Assembly (NCBI GenBank): GCA_013205415.1
Contig: JABMMY010000248.1
Location: forward strand, 1 to 6,483
Source: Deltaproteobacteria bacterium
GTDB taxonomy: Bacteria > Bdellovibrionota > FAC87 > UBA2466
Direction of reading: 5' to 3'
Length of the DNA stretch: 6,483 bases
Shown here: positions 6,377 through 6,483 of the stretch, piece by piece
Layout of the letters: every line of letters starts with the position of its first letter
How positions within the stretch are numbered: position 1 is the first letter of the stretch
Position numbers and translations under genes: made by a program
Notes under the pieces: model-generated
The model's database searches: none
The model's input: the letters and a program-made list of their open reading frames with translations, nothing else
Told to the model about the DNA's origin: nothing

Positions 6377-6483
6377 CTAAATCGGGAACTCAATACAAAG
6401 GAGGCTTCGATTGGCATGGGAGCTCAATCTCATTTTAGCTCCATGTCGGTCTACAATCGTTCGACAGACGGCAAGCCCCATTC
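6377..6483 (-). CDS. Sensor histidine kinase, extreme C-terminus (5' end off window)
   Basis: Read on the minus strand from the window edge to a TAG at 6377-6379, the frame gives 34 full codons: (G)MGLAVCRTIVDRHGAK, then a short tail ending CIEFPI. This matches the last stretch of the HATPase_c domain of sensor kinases: the G2 box GMGLA, the helix 'xxCRxIVxxHGG' (the second Gly is Ala here) and the closing strand 'F..LP'. The split first codon ends in GA, compatible with the expected Gly. The family autophosphorylates on His and passes the phosphate to a response regulator. The sensor part, dimerisation helix and catalytic N/G1 boxes lie outside the window, so the signal is unknown. It converges on the GT-C gene, with about 200 bp between the stops. 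Confidence 0.78.
   Translation of the reverse strand, partial: MGLAVCRTIVDRHGAKMRLSSHANRSLLCIEFPI

Noticed and set aside
6115..6417. 100-codon minus-strand frame (MPIEASF...) beyond the GT-C gene
   Set aside because: It overlaps the histidine kinase 3' end by 41 bp in another frame and the GT-C gene end by 59 bp. It has no good ribosome site or recognisable domain. A real small gene is not fully excluded.
6397..6483. Strong SD-like AAAGGAGG (6397-6404) followed by + strand ATG at 6416 or TTG at 6411, both open to the window edge
   Set aside because: The stretch is antisense to the histidine kinase C-terminus, whose family motifs are clear; the SD match is probably chance.
1..6483. CRISPR array, tRNA, rRNA, insertion sequence or attachment site
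   Set aside because: No regularly spaced long repeats, cloverleaf, transposase motifs or terminal inverted repeats were seen on either strand.

Overview
This A+T-rich bacterial window has five genes that can be supported, two of them cut by the window edges. The lineage is Gram-negative in character: a predicted outer-membrane lipoprotein carries a heme motif, and surface-polysaccharide enzymes sit next to membrane glycosyltransferases. The short CxxCH lipoprotein and the mix of glycan genes are reminiscent of Bdellovibrionota or neighbouring delta-type lineages. That is a weak inference; nothing here fixes the taxon.

Layout, left to right. Positions 2-622 (+) are the C-terminal half of a GT-B fold, family-4-type glycosyltransferase whose start lies outside the window. 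A 190-bp gap follows, holding three GCTAAA hexamers at an exact 14-bp period. Positions 813-1268 (+) encode a small lipoprotein with a C-terminal mono-heme cytochrome c-like domain; its true start is uncertain. Seven bases later, convergently, 1276-2259 (-) encodes UDP-glucose 4-epimerase (galE). A 212-bp divergent spacer holds a 7-bp-arm inverted repeat just upstream of galE. Then comes a two-gene unit with no spacer: 2472-3431 (+), a DPM1/GtrB-like polyprenyl-phosphate glycosyltransferase with two C-terminal helices, and 3432-6173 (+), a 913-residue polytopic GT-C-like membrane protein ending in an extra helix and an NPCBM-type carbohydrate-binding domain. At the right edge, 6377-6483 (-) is the last 34 codons of a sensor histidine kinase, recognised by its GMGLA-type G2 box. 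It does not appear among simple long reading frames.

How the genes may work together (inference): the region looks like the border of a cell-surface glycan locus. GalE would interconvert UDP-Glc and UDP-Gal. The GT4 enzyme would extend a glycan in the cytoplasm. The GT2 enzyme would load a sugar onto undecaprenyl phosphate. The large membrane protein would use that lipid-linked sugar on the periplasmic side, with its tethered NPCBM domain holding the acceptor glycan. The coupled GT2/GT-C-NPCBM pair is the most interesting item. The cytochrome-like lipoprotein and the histidine kinase look like unrelated neighbours.
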